A stretch of 64,000 nt of DNA from CADEEN01 sp963738425 (GTDB lineage: Bacteria > Pseudomonadota > Gammaproteobacteria > Burkholderiales > Burkholderiaceae_C). A program made the translations under genes and the position numbers. The notes under the pieces are model-generated. The model was not told the DNA's origin. It saw nothing but the letters and a program-made list of their open reading frames with translations, and did no database searches. The DNA lies in assembly GCA_963738425.1 (NCBI GenBank), contig CAVTWT010000015.1:1-64000 (forward strand), written 5' to 3'. Of the stretch, positions 8,885 to 18,867 are shown one piece after another; position 1 is the first letter of the stretch, and each line of letters begins with the position of its first letter.

Positions 8885-9215
8885 ACAGTGGCAGGTCGAT
8901 GTCGGTGACGCCGACGTGGCCACGCTGCACATTCCGCCCACGCTCGCTCGCGCGCGCCGGTTTCACATCGACGTGCGCTTCGTTGTCTCGTGCCCGAGCG
9001 AAGGCAGCACTGCCTGGCATGCGATGACCGTCGAGGTCAACGGACGCCGCGAGTGGTCGCGGCAGATCGCCACCAGCAACCCAGGCCAGACCGACAGCCT
9101 CGACTACCACTTTCGCATCGAGTTGGCCGTCGGCGCCGCGCTGCGCGTGCGCGCGCTGACGCGGGTGCAAGGCGCGATGCGACGCCGCCTGGTCATCGAG
9201 GCCGTGGAAGCATGA
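8865..9215 (+). CDS. Hypothetical protein in the formaldehyde-oxidation operon
   Basis: A 116-residue cytoplasmic-looking protein without signal peptide or membrane segment; alternating hydrophobic residues suggest a beta-rich fold. It starts inside fghA (20-base overlap) and ends in an ATGA overlap with the methyltransferase gene, so it is embedded in the operon. I do not recognise the family. Coupling to FghA suggests an accessory role, which is inference only. Confidence 0.7.
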   Translation: MANPAVEQWQVDVGDADVATLHIPPTLARARRFHIDVRFVVSCPSEGSTAWHAMTVEVNGRREWSRQIATSNPGQTDSLDYHFRIELAVGAALRVRALTRVQGAMRRRLVIEAVEA

Positions 9216-9818
9216 GCGCCAGACCTGCCCTTCAGCCCGGCCGCCGACCGCAACAAGGAGCCGATCCTGCAAGCGCTGCGGCAGCGGCTGCCAACGGCTT
9301 GCAGCGTGCTCGAGATCGCTTCCGGCACCGGCCAGCACGCACAGCACTTTGCGGGCGCCTGCCCCGGCTGGACGTGGCAACCCACGGATGCTGCCGACGC
9401 CGCGGCGCTGCATGCCATTGATCAGCGCTGCCGCGACCTGGCCAACGTGTTGCCGGCGATGCGACTCGACGTGCTGACGCCCCCTTGGCCTATCGAGCGC
9501 GCGCACTACGGCGCCGTGTACTGCGCCAACATGCTGCACATCTCGCCGTGGTCCACCTGCCCGGCGCTGATGAAGGGCGCCGCCAGCCATCTCGCCGCCG
9601 GCGGGCTGCTGTTGCTCTACGGGCCGTTTCGGATCGACGGCGAGCCGACCGCGCCGAGCAACGAAGCCTTCGACGCCGACCTGAAAGCGCGCAACCCGCA
9701 GTGGGGTCTGCGCTCGCTGTCGGCCGTCGAGCGCGAGGCCGCTGCGCAAGGTCTGGCGCTGCAAGAGGTGGTGACGCTGCCGGCGAACAATCGGTTGGTG
9801 GTGTTCGGCATGCCGTGA
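9212..9818 (+). CDS. DUF938 SAM-dependent methyltransferase, apparent N-terminal frameshift
   Basis: Class I methyltransferase-like protein of about 200 aa. Motif I is VLEIASGTGQHAQHF, and the later CANMLHISPWS segment with the YGPFRIDG region is typical of DUF938. ATG 9212 lies in an ATGA overlap with the upstream gene, but the family N-terminus LPFSPAADRNKEPIL begins at 9225 in another frame. Deleting one C from the CC at 9224-9225 gives MSARLPFSPAADRN, so a one-base insertion is likely. Without it, the only in-frame start is GTG 9306. Substrate unknown. Confidence 0.82.
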
Positions 9819-9839
9819 AGAACAGGCACGTCACGACGC

Positions 9840-10484
9840 ATGGATACTGCGACTGACATGCAAGCGCTGCTCACCCTCACCCAAGGCGCCCCGGCCGCCG
9901 CCGCGATCCTCGCGCTGATGCTCGTCGCCAGCCTCGCCGCGCTCTACGCCGCGCCGCAGATCCTCGACCGCCACCTGCTGCGCCCCTACTGGCTGCTGCG
10001 GCGCCAGCAGTGGGTCACCGTCATCACGAGCGGCTTCCTGCATGCCGACCTGCCGCACCTGCTGTTCAACGCCTTCACGTTCTGGGCCTTCGGATTTTCT
10101 CTGGAGCGCGTGATCGGCACCGGCACGTTCGTGGCGCTGTATGCGTTCGGTTTGCTGGTCAGTGCGGCCGGCACCTGGCTGGCCCACCGTCAGCAGCCCG
10201 ACTACGCGAGCCTGGGTGCGTCGGGAGCCATCCTGGCGGTGTTGTTCGCGTCGATCGTCTACACGCCGTCGCAGTCGATCATCATCTTTCCGATTCCGCT
10301 GCCGATTCCGGCGCCGCTGTTTGCGCTGCTCTACCTGGGCTTCACGTTCTACGCCTCACGTCAACCGGCGCGTGGGCGCATCAACCATGACGCGCACCTG
10401 TCGGGCGCGTTGGCCGGCGTGGTGTTCGTGTTGTTGACCGATGCCGCGGCGTTCGGGCGCGCGCTGCGCCAGGTCTTCGGCTGA
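9840..10484 (+). CDS. Rhomboid family intramembrane serine protease
   Basis: 214-residue integral membrane protein with about six helices. The catalytic Ser is in GASG (S128), with the partner His in HDAHLSGAL (H186). The HxxxN-type element in helix 2 is LPHLLFNAF (about 71-79). It cleaves transmembrane substrates within the membrane (family knowledge); the substrate is unknown. Follows the DUF938 gene by about 20 bases and precedes yciH on the same strand. Confidence 0.88.
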   Translation: MDTATDMQALLTLTQGAPAAAAILALMLVASLAALYAAPQILDRHLLRPYWLLRRQQWVTVITSGFLHADLPHLLFNAFTFWAFGFSLERVIGTGTFVALYAFGLLVSAAGTWLAHRQQPDYASLGASGAILAVLFASIVYTPSQSIIIFPIPLPIPAPLFALLYLGFTFYASRQPARGRINHDAHLSGALAGVVFVLLTDAAAFGRALRQVFG

Positions 10485-10495
10485 CGGGGTTCGGC

Positions 10496-10855
10496 ATGCG
10501 CAAGCCAACGCAAGGCGGGCTCGTCTACTCCACCGACAGCGGGCGCATGTGCCCGGCGTGTCGTCAGCCGCTGGCGGCGTGCGTTTGCGGCAAACAACCG
10601 CGCGCGGCAGTCGGCGACGGCGTCGTGCGCGTCAGCCGCGAGAGCAAAGGACGTGGCGGCAAGACCGTGACGCTCGTGCGCGGTCTGGCGCTCGACGCTG
10701 ATGCGCTCGTGAGCCTGGGCAAGCGCTTGCGCAGCGCTTGCGGCACGGGCGGCACCGTCAAGGACGGGGTGGTCGAAGTGCAAGGTGATCACGCCGAGCG
10801 CGTGATCACCTTGCTGCAGGCCGAGGGCATCGCCGCCAAGCGATCGGGCGGGTAG
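10496..10855 (+). CDS. yciH: SUI1/eIF1-like translation initiation factor YciH
   Basis: 119-residue bacterial homologue of eukaryotic eIF1. The C-terminal SUI1 domain (about residues 45-117) includes GRGGKTVTLVRGL and KDGVVEVQGDH. The N-terminus carries a CPACRQPLAACVC zinc-ribbon-like cysteine cluster seen in YciH proteins. The stop codon sits in the loop of a perfect inverted repeat. Confidence 0.93.
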   Translation: MRKPTQGGLVYSTDSGRMCPACRQPLAACVCGKQPRAAVGDGVVRVSRESKGRGGKTVTLVRGLALDADALVSLGKRLRSACGTGGTVKDGVVEVQGDHAERVITLLQAEGIAAKRSGG

Positions 10856-10863
10856 CCCGCCCG
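10845..10863. terminator. Inverted repeat between convergent yciH and Tim44 genes
   Basis: CGGGCGGG (10845-10852), TAG, CCCGCCCG (10856-10863): a perfect 8-bp stem with a 3-base loop formed by the yciH stop. No T-run follows on either strand, so a bidirectional transcript-end role is only plausible. Confidence 0.4.
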
Positions 10864-10865
10864 CG

Positions 10866-11835
10866 CTACTGCCGCTGCTGAATCCCCGCGATCGCCCAGC
10901 TGCGGCTGTCGTCGAGCGGCTTGACGACGTGCCAGACCTCGTCGAACGGCGTGGCCTCGGCGTTGGCTTCTTCCTTCACCTGGCCGGTGAAGCGCACGCT
11001 GACGATCTGCTGTTCGGCTTCTTGCGCGAAGTCAATCAACTGCGCATCGACCTTGACGACGTCGGTGTGCTGCTGCGCGTTGTCGCCACGGTCATGCAGG
11101 TCCATGCGCAGCGCGGCAAAAAGTTCGGGCGTGGTGAAGTTGCGCAGGTCGTTCAGGTCGGCCTTGTCGTTGGCCGCTTGCAGGCGGATGAACAACATCT
11201 TGGCCAGGCGCTCGAAGCCTTCGCCATCAAAGTTGGCCGGCAGCGTCGGCGCTGCGGCTGCGGTGGCCAGGCCCGGCACCGCCAGCGGCGGCGTCAGCGC
11301 GGAGCCGATGGTCACTGACGGGGCAGCGTTGCGCTGCATGCCCGGGCGTTCATCGACGAAGCTCGTCGGCGGCGCGGGCCGCACCGGCAGCCACGCCGGC
11401 GCCAGCACCCGCGCCAGCCATCGCCATCGAAGGGCGTTGCGTGCCGCCGCCGGCAAATCGCCGCATCAAAAGGCGGATGACGAAGAACGCCGCCACGGCC
11501 AGCAAGGCCATCATCACAAAGTTGGCCAAGCCCTCGCCCATGCCGAGGTGGCTGAACAGTGCGGCCAGGCCAAGGCCCGCGGCCAGGCCAGCGATCGGGC
11601 CCATCCACGAGCGCTTCGGCGCCGCGGCGGCGGCAGCGCCGGCCGTTGCAGGCGCCGCTGCGGGCGTGGCCGCGTTGTTCGGTGTTGCCGGTGTGCTTTG
11701 CGCAGGCTTGTCCGGCGCACTGCGCTGCATGCCCGACGACTTGCCACCGCCCAGGCGTTTGGCTTCGGCATCGATCGGTGCCATCGTGAAGGCCAAGCCG
11801 ATGGACATGGCCACCGTCCACAAGAAGTTTTTCAT
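10866..11835 (-). CDS. Tim44-domain membrane protein, frameshifted
   Basis: Tim44-like family protein common in Burkholderiales. The 5' part (ATG 11835) has a signal or anchor (about residues 1-24), a low-complexity Ala/Pro segment, and two hydrophobic stretches (GPIAGLAAGLGLAAL; FVMMALLAVAAFFVIRLL). The 3' part, in another frame and ending at 10866, holds the Tim44 domain (FERLAKMLFIRLQAAND through FDEVWHVVK). The halves join if one base is removed within the GC-rich 11385-11420 stretch. GGAG precedes the start by about 8 bases. Function in bacteria is unclear. Confidence 0.75.
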
Positions 11836-12049
11836 CGTCAGTCTCCAAAAGCACTGAATCGGCGTGCGAGGCGCGCAGTGTGCGCGAAATCAAATAGCCC
11901 GGGGTGTAAGAAGCCGGTGGGCATGGCGACTATAGGGCGATCGGTGCTCTTGGCCGCCACCACCGCGCTGCGATGCGCATGGCGGCGGGCGGCAGCTTCC
12001 GATCTACCGGACTGCAAACCCACTGGCTTCCGTCTTCTCAGGAGTACCC

Positions 12050-13102
12050 ATGCACGGAAAATTCTCTGGCCCGACCCGCCGCCTGCTCGCTGTCACGCTC
12101 GTCGGCACGGCCGCTGGGTGCGCCAGCACCAACCCGCCCAGCGCCACGGCATCGCCAGGCCCCGCAATGGCCAAGCCCATGGCCGCCACCGCCGCCGTCA
12201 CACCACCGGCCGATCTGGTCGATGCGCTCAACGGCGTCTTTGGCAACCAGAAGGTGCGCGCCTCGCATGCCAAGGGCTTTTGCTTCTCGGGCCAGTTCGA
12301 GGCGTCTGCGGGTGCCGCGGCCGTGACGCGCGCAGCCATGTTCCAGCCCGGCAAGCGCTCGCCGCTGATCGGTCGCTTCTCGGTCGGTGGCGGCAACCCG
12401 AAAGCGCCCGACAACGCGAAGTCGGTGCGCGGCATCGCGGTGCGCGTCAGCGACGGCAGCGAGCGGCTCGACTGGGTCTTTGTCTCGGCGCCGCATTTCT
12501 TCGCGCAGACGCCGGCGCAGTTCGTCGAGTTCATGAAGGTGCGCGCGCCCGACCCGGCGACCGGCCGCATGAATGCCGAGGCCATCGCGGCGTTCTCGAA
12601 AGCCAACCCGGCGACCACCAAGCAGGGTGCCTACTTGGCCGGCCAGCCGGTGCCGGCGAGCTTCGGCACGGTGCCGTACTGGAGCACCAACGCCTTCATC
12701 GCCACCAACGCCGCCGCCAAGACGCAGCCGCTGCGCTGGCGCTTCGAGCCGGTGGCGGGCCGCGTCGGCCTGAGCGACGACGAGGCCAAGGCCAAGGGCG
12801 CTGACTTCCTGCGCGCCGAGTTCGCCGAGCGCGTCGGCAAGGGGCCGGTGGCGTTCAACGTGATCGCGCAACTGGCGCTGCCCGCCGACCAACTCACCGA
12901 CCCGACCGAGCCTTGGCCGGCCGATCGGGCTGAGGTCAACATGGGACGGATCGCCATCGAGCGCATCACCGACCAGGCCTGCGACCGCGAGACCTTCCTG
13001 CCGGTGGTGCTGCCGGCCGGCCTGGCGGCTAGCGCCGACCCGGTGCTGGCGGCGCGTGCCGGTGCCTATGCGGTGTCACTCGGCCGGCGCGCGTCGAACT
13101 GA
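12050..13102 (+). CDS. Catalase-family heme peroxidase (SrpA/YcaT-like), exported
   Basis: 350-residue small catalase-related protein. An N-terminal signal (about residues 1-24, with Cys24 in TAAGCAS, possibly a lipoprotein) precedes the catalase core. The distal His is in RASHAKGFCFSG, followed by the conserved GRFSVGGGNPKAPDNAKSVRG and DWVFVSAPHFFAQTP, with the proximal heme-ligand Tyr in the RAGAYAVSLGRR tail. It lacks the C-terminal domains of true catalases; relatives act as peroxidases on organic hydroperoxides. ATG 12050 has AGGAG upstream. Bases 11836-12049 separate it from the divergent Tim44 gene; no promoter was assigned. Confidence 0.87.
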   Translation: MHGKFSGPTRRLLAVTLVGTAAGCASTNPPSATASPGPAMAKPMAATAAVTPPADLVDALNGVFGNQKVRASHAKGFCFSGQFEASAGAAAVTRAAMFQPGKRSPLIGRFSVGGGNPKAPDNAKSVRGIAVRVSDGSERLDWVFVSAPHFFAQTPAQFVEFMKVRAPDPATGRMNAEAIAAFSKANPATTKQGAYLAGQPVPASFGTVPYWSTNAFIATNAAAKTQPLRWRFEPVAGRVGLSDDEAKAKGADFLRAEFAERVGKGPVAFNVIAQLALPADQLTDPTEPWPADRAEVNMGRIAIERITDQACDRETFLPVVLPAGLAASADPVLAARAGAYAVSLGRRASN

Positions 13103-13111
13103 GCGCTGAAC

Positions 13112-13375
13112 TCAGGCGTGCGCGGCCTGCGGCAACTCGATTCGCACCTCGAGCCCTTCGGGTGCGTGCCGCGGGTGGCCGATGCGCACGCTGACCTCGC
13201 GCGGCTGCACGTTGACGTACTTGGCCACCACGAGTTGCAGCTCGCGCTGCAGCGTCGGCAGGTACTCGGGCAGGCCGCGCGCGCTGCGCTCGTGCGCGAG
13301 CACGATCTGCAGGCGCTGCTTGGCGAGCTTGGCCGACTTCTTCTTCTGCCCGAAGAGGAGGGAGAGCCAGGACAT
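13112..13375 (-). CDS. minE: Cell division topological specificity factor MinE
   Basis: 87-residue regulator that stimulates MinD ATPase and confines division inhibition to the poles. The N-terminal membrane-targeting segment is SWLSLLFGQKKKSA; the anti-MinCD region is AKQRLQIVLAHER; the C-terminal dimer domain follows. ATG 13375 overlaps the minD stop (TGATG); the preceding GTG is less likely. Confidence 0.95.
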   Translation of the reverse strand: MSWLSLLFGQKKKSAKLAKQRLQIVLAHERSARGLPEYLPTLQRELQLVVAKYVNVQPREVSVRIGHPRHAPEGLEVRIELPQAAHA

Positions 13376-14199
13376 CACACCGACGCCTTCGCGAACAGGC
13401 GCTGAAAGAACGTCGGCCGCGTCTGCTGCAAGAAGCGCATCTCGCGGCTTTCGCCGAGGAAGCGGCGCACCACGTCCTTGTAGGCCTCGGCGACCGCACT
13501 GTTTTTCATGTGGATCGCCGGCACGCCCTGGTTCGACGCGTTGAGCACCGTCTCCGATTCCGGCACGACGCCGATCAGCGGGATGCGCAGGATGTCCTGG
13601 ATGTCGTCGACCGACAGCATCTGCCCGCTCGACACGCGCGCCGGGTCGTAGCGCGTGATCAGCAGGTGCTCGCGCACGCCTTCCTTGCCGTCGATGGCGC
13701 GCTGCGTCTTCGAGGCCAGCATGCCGAGGATGCGGTCGGAGTCGCGCACCGACGAGACCTCGGGGTTGGTGACGACGATGGCCTCGTCGGCATAGTGCAT
13801 CGCCAGCAGCGCGCCGGTTTCGATGCCGGCCGGCGAGTCGCAGATGATGTACTCCATGCCCATCTCGGTCAGCTCATCGAGCACGCGCTTGACGCCTTCT
13901 TTGGTCAGCGCTTCCTTGTCGCGCGTCTGCGAGGCGGCGAGCACGACCAGGTTGTCGGTGTGCTTGTCCTTGATCAGCGCCTGGGTCAGCTTGGCCTCGT
14001 CGTGGATGACGTTGATGAGGTCATAGACCACGCGGCGCTCGCAGCCCATGATCAGGTCGAGGTTGCGCAGGCCGACGTCGAAGTCGATGACCGCCGTCTT
14101 GTGGCCGCGCAGCGCCAGGCCCGAGGCGAAGCTGGCGCTGGTGGTGGTCTTGCCGACGCCGCCCTTGCCCGACGTGACGACGATGATCTTGGTGGCCAT
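13375..14199 (-). CDS. minD: Septum site-determining ATPase MinD
   Basis: Deviant Walker-A ATPase (274 aa) recruiting MinC to the membrane. GKGGVGKTT lies at residues 11-19, DFDVGLRNLD near 40-49, and DSPAGIETGA near 120; the C-terminal amphipathic helix ends FFQRLFAKASV. AGGGAA lies upstream of ATG 14199. Order minC-minD-minE, with 32 bases after minC and a one-base overlap with minE. Confidence 0.97.
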   Translation of the reverse strand: MATKIIVVTSGKGGVGKTTTSASFASGLALRGHKTAVIDFDVGLRNLDLIMGCERRVVYDLINVIHDEAKLTQALIKDKHTDNLVVLAASQTRDKEALTKEGVKRVLDELTEMGMEYIICDSPAGIETGALLAMHYADEAIVVTNPEVSSVRDSDRILGMLASKTQRAIDGKEGVREHLLITRYDPARVSSGQMLSVDDIQDILRIPLIGVVPESETVLNASNQGVPAIHMKNSAVAEAYKDVVRRFLGESREMRFLQQTRPTFFQRLFAKASV

Positions 14200-14231
14200 C
14201 AGAACAGTTCCCTCTTGCGTTTTGTGTGGGT

Positions 14232-14993
14232 TCAACCGAGGCGCTCGACGGCGAGCTGCTCGCCGTCGAGCCGCACCATCGCCGCGTGGCCGACAACGCC
14301 GTCGGGCAGCGGCACGTCGGTGGTGCGAAAGACGCCGGCGATCGCCAGCACCTGCGCCTCCATGCAGTGGCAGAAGATGCGGGCCTCGGTGTTGCCGCTC
14401 TTGCCGGCATGGGCCCGGCCGCGCAGCGGCGCGTAGATGTGGATGTGGCCGTCGGCGATCACTTCGGCGCCGAAGCTCACCAGCGCCAGCACGATCAGGT
14501 CGCGGCCCTGGGCATAGACCTGCTGTCCGGAGCGCAAGGGCTTGTCGATGACCAGGGGCGGCAACGGGGGCAGCTGCACTTCGACGGTCCGTTCGACTGT
14601 CACTTCGACAATGCGTTCGACGATCTCGGGCGCTGGCGCTTCCCTCAGCGGAGGCCGTGCACCCTCGGGCGCTTCGAGCAACCCGGAAGCGAGGGCCGCC
14701 GCCATCTGCCGCGCATTGCCGCCACGCGCCGCGACCGGCCGCATGCCGTGGTGCAGCAGCAGCACGACCAGGGCATCGAAGTCCGGCGCCGCGTCGACTT
14801 CGCAGACGAGAGACAGATCGACGACCACCGGCTCGTCGTCGAACAGGCCGGGCATCGCGTCGGCGCGCTGCGTCAGCTCTCTGGCCAGCAGCTCGAGATC
14901 GGTCGTCCGCAGCACCACGGCCATCAACGTCAGCGCCGCGCTCTTCAGCTCGAGGCACGAATTGTTGACGTCGCTGCAGACTACCGCGCTCAT
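14232..14993 (-). CDS. minC: Septum site-determining protein MinC
   Basis: 253-residue FtsZ polymerisation inhibitor. The N-terminal domain (about 1-110) is followed by a Pro-rich linker with valine/glutamate repeats (IVEVTVERTVEV), then the C-terminal beta-helix (SGQQVYAQGRDLIVL, GAEVIADGHIHIYAPLRGRA), which binds MinD. ATG 14993 has only a weak ribosome site; upstream in-frame sequence is not family-like. Divergent from uup across 126 bases. Confidence 0.94.
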   Translation of the reverse strand: MSAVVCSDVNNSCLELKSAALTLMAVVLRTTDLELLARELTQRADAMPGLFDDEPVVVDLSLVCEVDAAPDFDALVVLLLHHGMRPVAARGGNARQMAAALASGLLEAPEGARPPLREAPAPEIVERIVEVTVERTVEVQLPPLPPLVIDKPLRSGQQVYAQGRDLIVLALVSFGAEVIADGHIHIYAPLRGRAHAGKSGNTEARIFCHCMEAQVLAIAGVFRTTDVPLPDGVVGHAAMVRLDGEQLAVERLG

Positions 14994-15119
14994 GAAATGC
15001 CAGTGAAAGGATGCGATCGATTCTATCGACGCGTGCTGTGATTCCAGGGCGCGCGCACGCTGCGGGGCAGCCCGGCGACTCAAACGCGGGGGATTGACAA
15101 GCGCAACGACAATGCCCTC

Positions 15120-16997
<1,878 letters not shown>

Positions 16998-17083
16998 TCC
17001 GGCGCGGGCGCTGGGCGTCGTGAGACGGCCGGGCCGCTCGAACTCGCTTGACGCCCGGCGAGCGAGTTGACGATGATCAGCGC

Positions 17084-18049
17084 ATGCCCACTGCCTCGCC
17101 TGGCGGCAACGCCGAAACGCCGCGTCTGGACGGCCGAGCACGCCGGGCACCCGAGCACGCCTTGCGCGGCGCGCTCCTGGCGGGGGCTGCGGCGTTGTGG
17201 GCCAGCGCTGGCGCGGCCACCTACACGTGCGTCGGCGCCGACGGCAAGAAGTCGTTCAGCGACCGGCCCTGCCCGACTGAAACGGCCGCAACCACCGGTG
17301 CCGCCCGTCGCGACGCGGGTGCCGGCGGCTACCTGAGTCCACGCCACGGCATGACCTTTGGCCTGGAAGCCCAGTCGGGCGACACGGTCAGCGCGAGTTG
17401 CCTGGCACGGCCCGCGCCACAAGACCGGCCGCGCGACGGTGGCTGTGACGCCGAGCGCGGCGACACCGCGTGCAGCCGCGTGCTGCCGGTGCTCTGCATC
17501 AAGACGCCCGACCGCCGCGCGCGCACGCCGGCAGTGGTCGATGCCACCACCGGCCGCGTCAAAGCCCCACCGGCGAGCGAAGGTCTGCTGCTCGGCGCCA
17601 GCCCGGCCCTGCGCGGCGACAGCCTGGCGTCACAGCAGAGCGGCACACAAGCCTGCGAGCGCGCGCTGGGCAGCGGCTGGCGCATGGTCAGCTACCAGGA
17701 CAGCAGCAGTTGGACGACCGCTCCGCGTCGCCACGACAGCCTGGCCCAAACCACGGGCCGCTTCTGGGTGGCTGTCGGCGACGCACCGGGCAACTGCTGG
17801 AATGCACCGCCGCCGGCCGCCACCGCCCCAGCGGTGCCGGCTGACGAACAACAGCTCACCGCAGAGATCCTCAAGCTGCGCTCGAGTCCCGAGTTCGCGG
17901 GCCTGCCGTTGAAGTGCCGGCAGAGCTACGACAAGGTCGAGCGCGCATTGCGGCAAAACAAGGAGGGCGCGCTGCTCAGCGAAGCGTCGGTCGCGCCGCT
18001 CATGGAGTGGTTGGAACAGTGCGGCGGCAAGGAGCCGGCACCACGTTGA
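17084..18049 (+). CDS. Exported protein with an N-terminal DUF4124-like segment
   Basis: About 321 aa from ATG 17084 (a TTG at 17048 is less attractive). A basic twin-Arg-rich start, then a hydrophobic segment ending in ASAGAA (about 30-50) is a probable signal peptide. Next comes TYTCVGADGKKSFSDRPCP, the pattern of DUF4124 domains in periplasmic proteins. The remainder is Cys-containing and Pro/Ala-rich, with a Trp/Gly segment (WRMVSYQDSSSWTTAPRRHDSL) reminiscent of secreted lectin-like repeats. Function unknown. Convergent with the next gene, 21 bases apart. Confidence 0.7.
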   Translation: MPTASPGGNAETPRLDGRARRAPEHALRGALLAGAAALWASAGAATYTCVGADGKKSFSDRPCPTETAATTGAARRDAGAGGYLSPRHGMTFGLEAQSGDTVSASCLARPAPQDRPRDGGCDAERGDTACSRVLPVLCIKTPDRRARTPAVVDATTGRVKAPPASEGLLLGASPALRGDSLASQQSGTQACERALGSGWRMVSYQDSSSWTTAPRRHDSLAQTTGRFWVAVGDAPGNCWNAPPPAATAPAVPADEQQLTAEILKLRSSPEFAGLPLKCRQSYDKVERALRQNKEGALLSEASVAPLMEWLEQCGGKEPAPR

Positions 18050-18070
18050 GCGCCCGCCCCGGCGAGAGAC

Positions 18071-18823
18071 TCAACTTCTGGTCGTGCTGCCGAACCAGCT
18101 TTCGTTGCTTGCCACTGGATGTGTGCGGCTGACGATCAAGCCACCTTGCAGATACAGCGCGTTCAGCAGCCGCATCGCTCGTGCCCGGTTCAGCCCAGGC
18201 CACTCGGCCATCTCGCGCAAGTTCGCGCTCTCGCGGTGCAAGCGGTTCACAGCGGCTTGCACGACGCCGGTGAGGATGACGTCGCGAAGGTTGGTGCCGA
18301 GCGCCACGCGGTAGGCCGCGGGGCCGCCGATCTCGGGCAGCAGTTGCTCGCGCGAGCCGCGCATCGCCAGCTCCCAAGCCACCGGTCCCAAGGGCTGGTA
18401 CAGGTGCGGCTCACCGACGAGGGCTTCTTCCGGATCGCCGGGTGGGCGCAGCATCGCCGGCTCGACGCGCAGCACCGTCATGTCCGACAGGCGCTGCGCC
18501 AGAAATTCATGCATGTGCAGCGGGCAATGCACCAGGCGCTCGTTCGGAAACAGCGTCAGCGGCACGACGCGCAACCCGCATTGCAGATAGATCGCCAGCG
18601 GGCGCGCGTGGCGCACACAGGCGGCGATGACTTCGAGCACTTCGGTGCGGCGGCCGTCCTGCTCGAAGCGCAGCAGGTCCTGCATCAGCGACGGATTGAG
18701 CGACGACAGGCGCGTCAGTGACGCATCGCCGCTTTCGCGCCGCAACTCGTCGAGGTAGCGCTCGAAAGCGCTGACCCGCATCAGTTCCGGTTCTCCGAGC
18801 GGCAGGGTGGATTCGAAGGTCAC
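18071..18823 (-). CDS. Conserved hypothetical protein, possible DNA-binding C-terminus
   Basis: 250 aa from GTG 18823; ATG 18781, with GGAG upstream, would give 236 aa and may be the real start. No signal or membrane segment. The C-terminal third (VQAAVNRLHRESANLREMAEWPGLNRARAMRLLNALYLQGGL) has the helix pattern of a winged-helix domain, suggesting a regulator or two-component accessory. Family not recognised. It lies 44 bases downstream of the MocR stop on the same strand and could be co-transcribed. Confidence 0.65.
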   Translation of the reverse strand: MTFESTLPLGEPELMRVSAFERYLDELRRESGDASLTRLSSLNPSLMQDLLRFEQDGRRTEVLEVIAACVRHARPLAIYLQCGLRVVPLTLFPNERLVHCPLHMHEFLAQRLSDMTVLRVEPAMLRPPGDPEEALVGEPHLYQPLGPVAWELAMRGSREQLLPEIGGPAAYRVALGTNLRDVILTGVVQAAVNRLHRESANLREMAEWPGLNRARAMRLLNALYLQGGLIVSRTHPVASNESWFGSTTRS

Positions 18824-18867
18824 GACGACAGCTGAGCCAAGCGCAAGAGCAAATTTGTACCCTTATG

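Noticed and set aside
10921..12804. 627-codon plus-strand ORF opposite the Tim44 gene
   Set aside because: Composition is that of a shadow frame; the region is explained by the Tim44 gene and the catalase-like gene in other frames.
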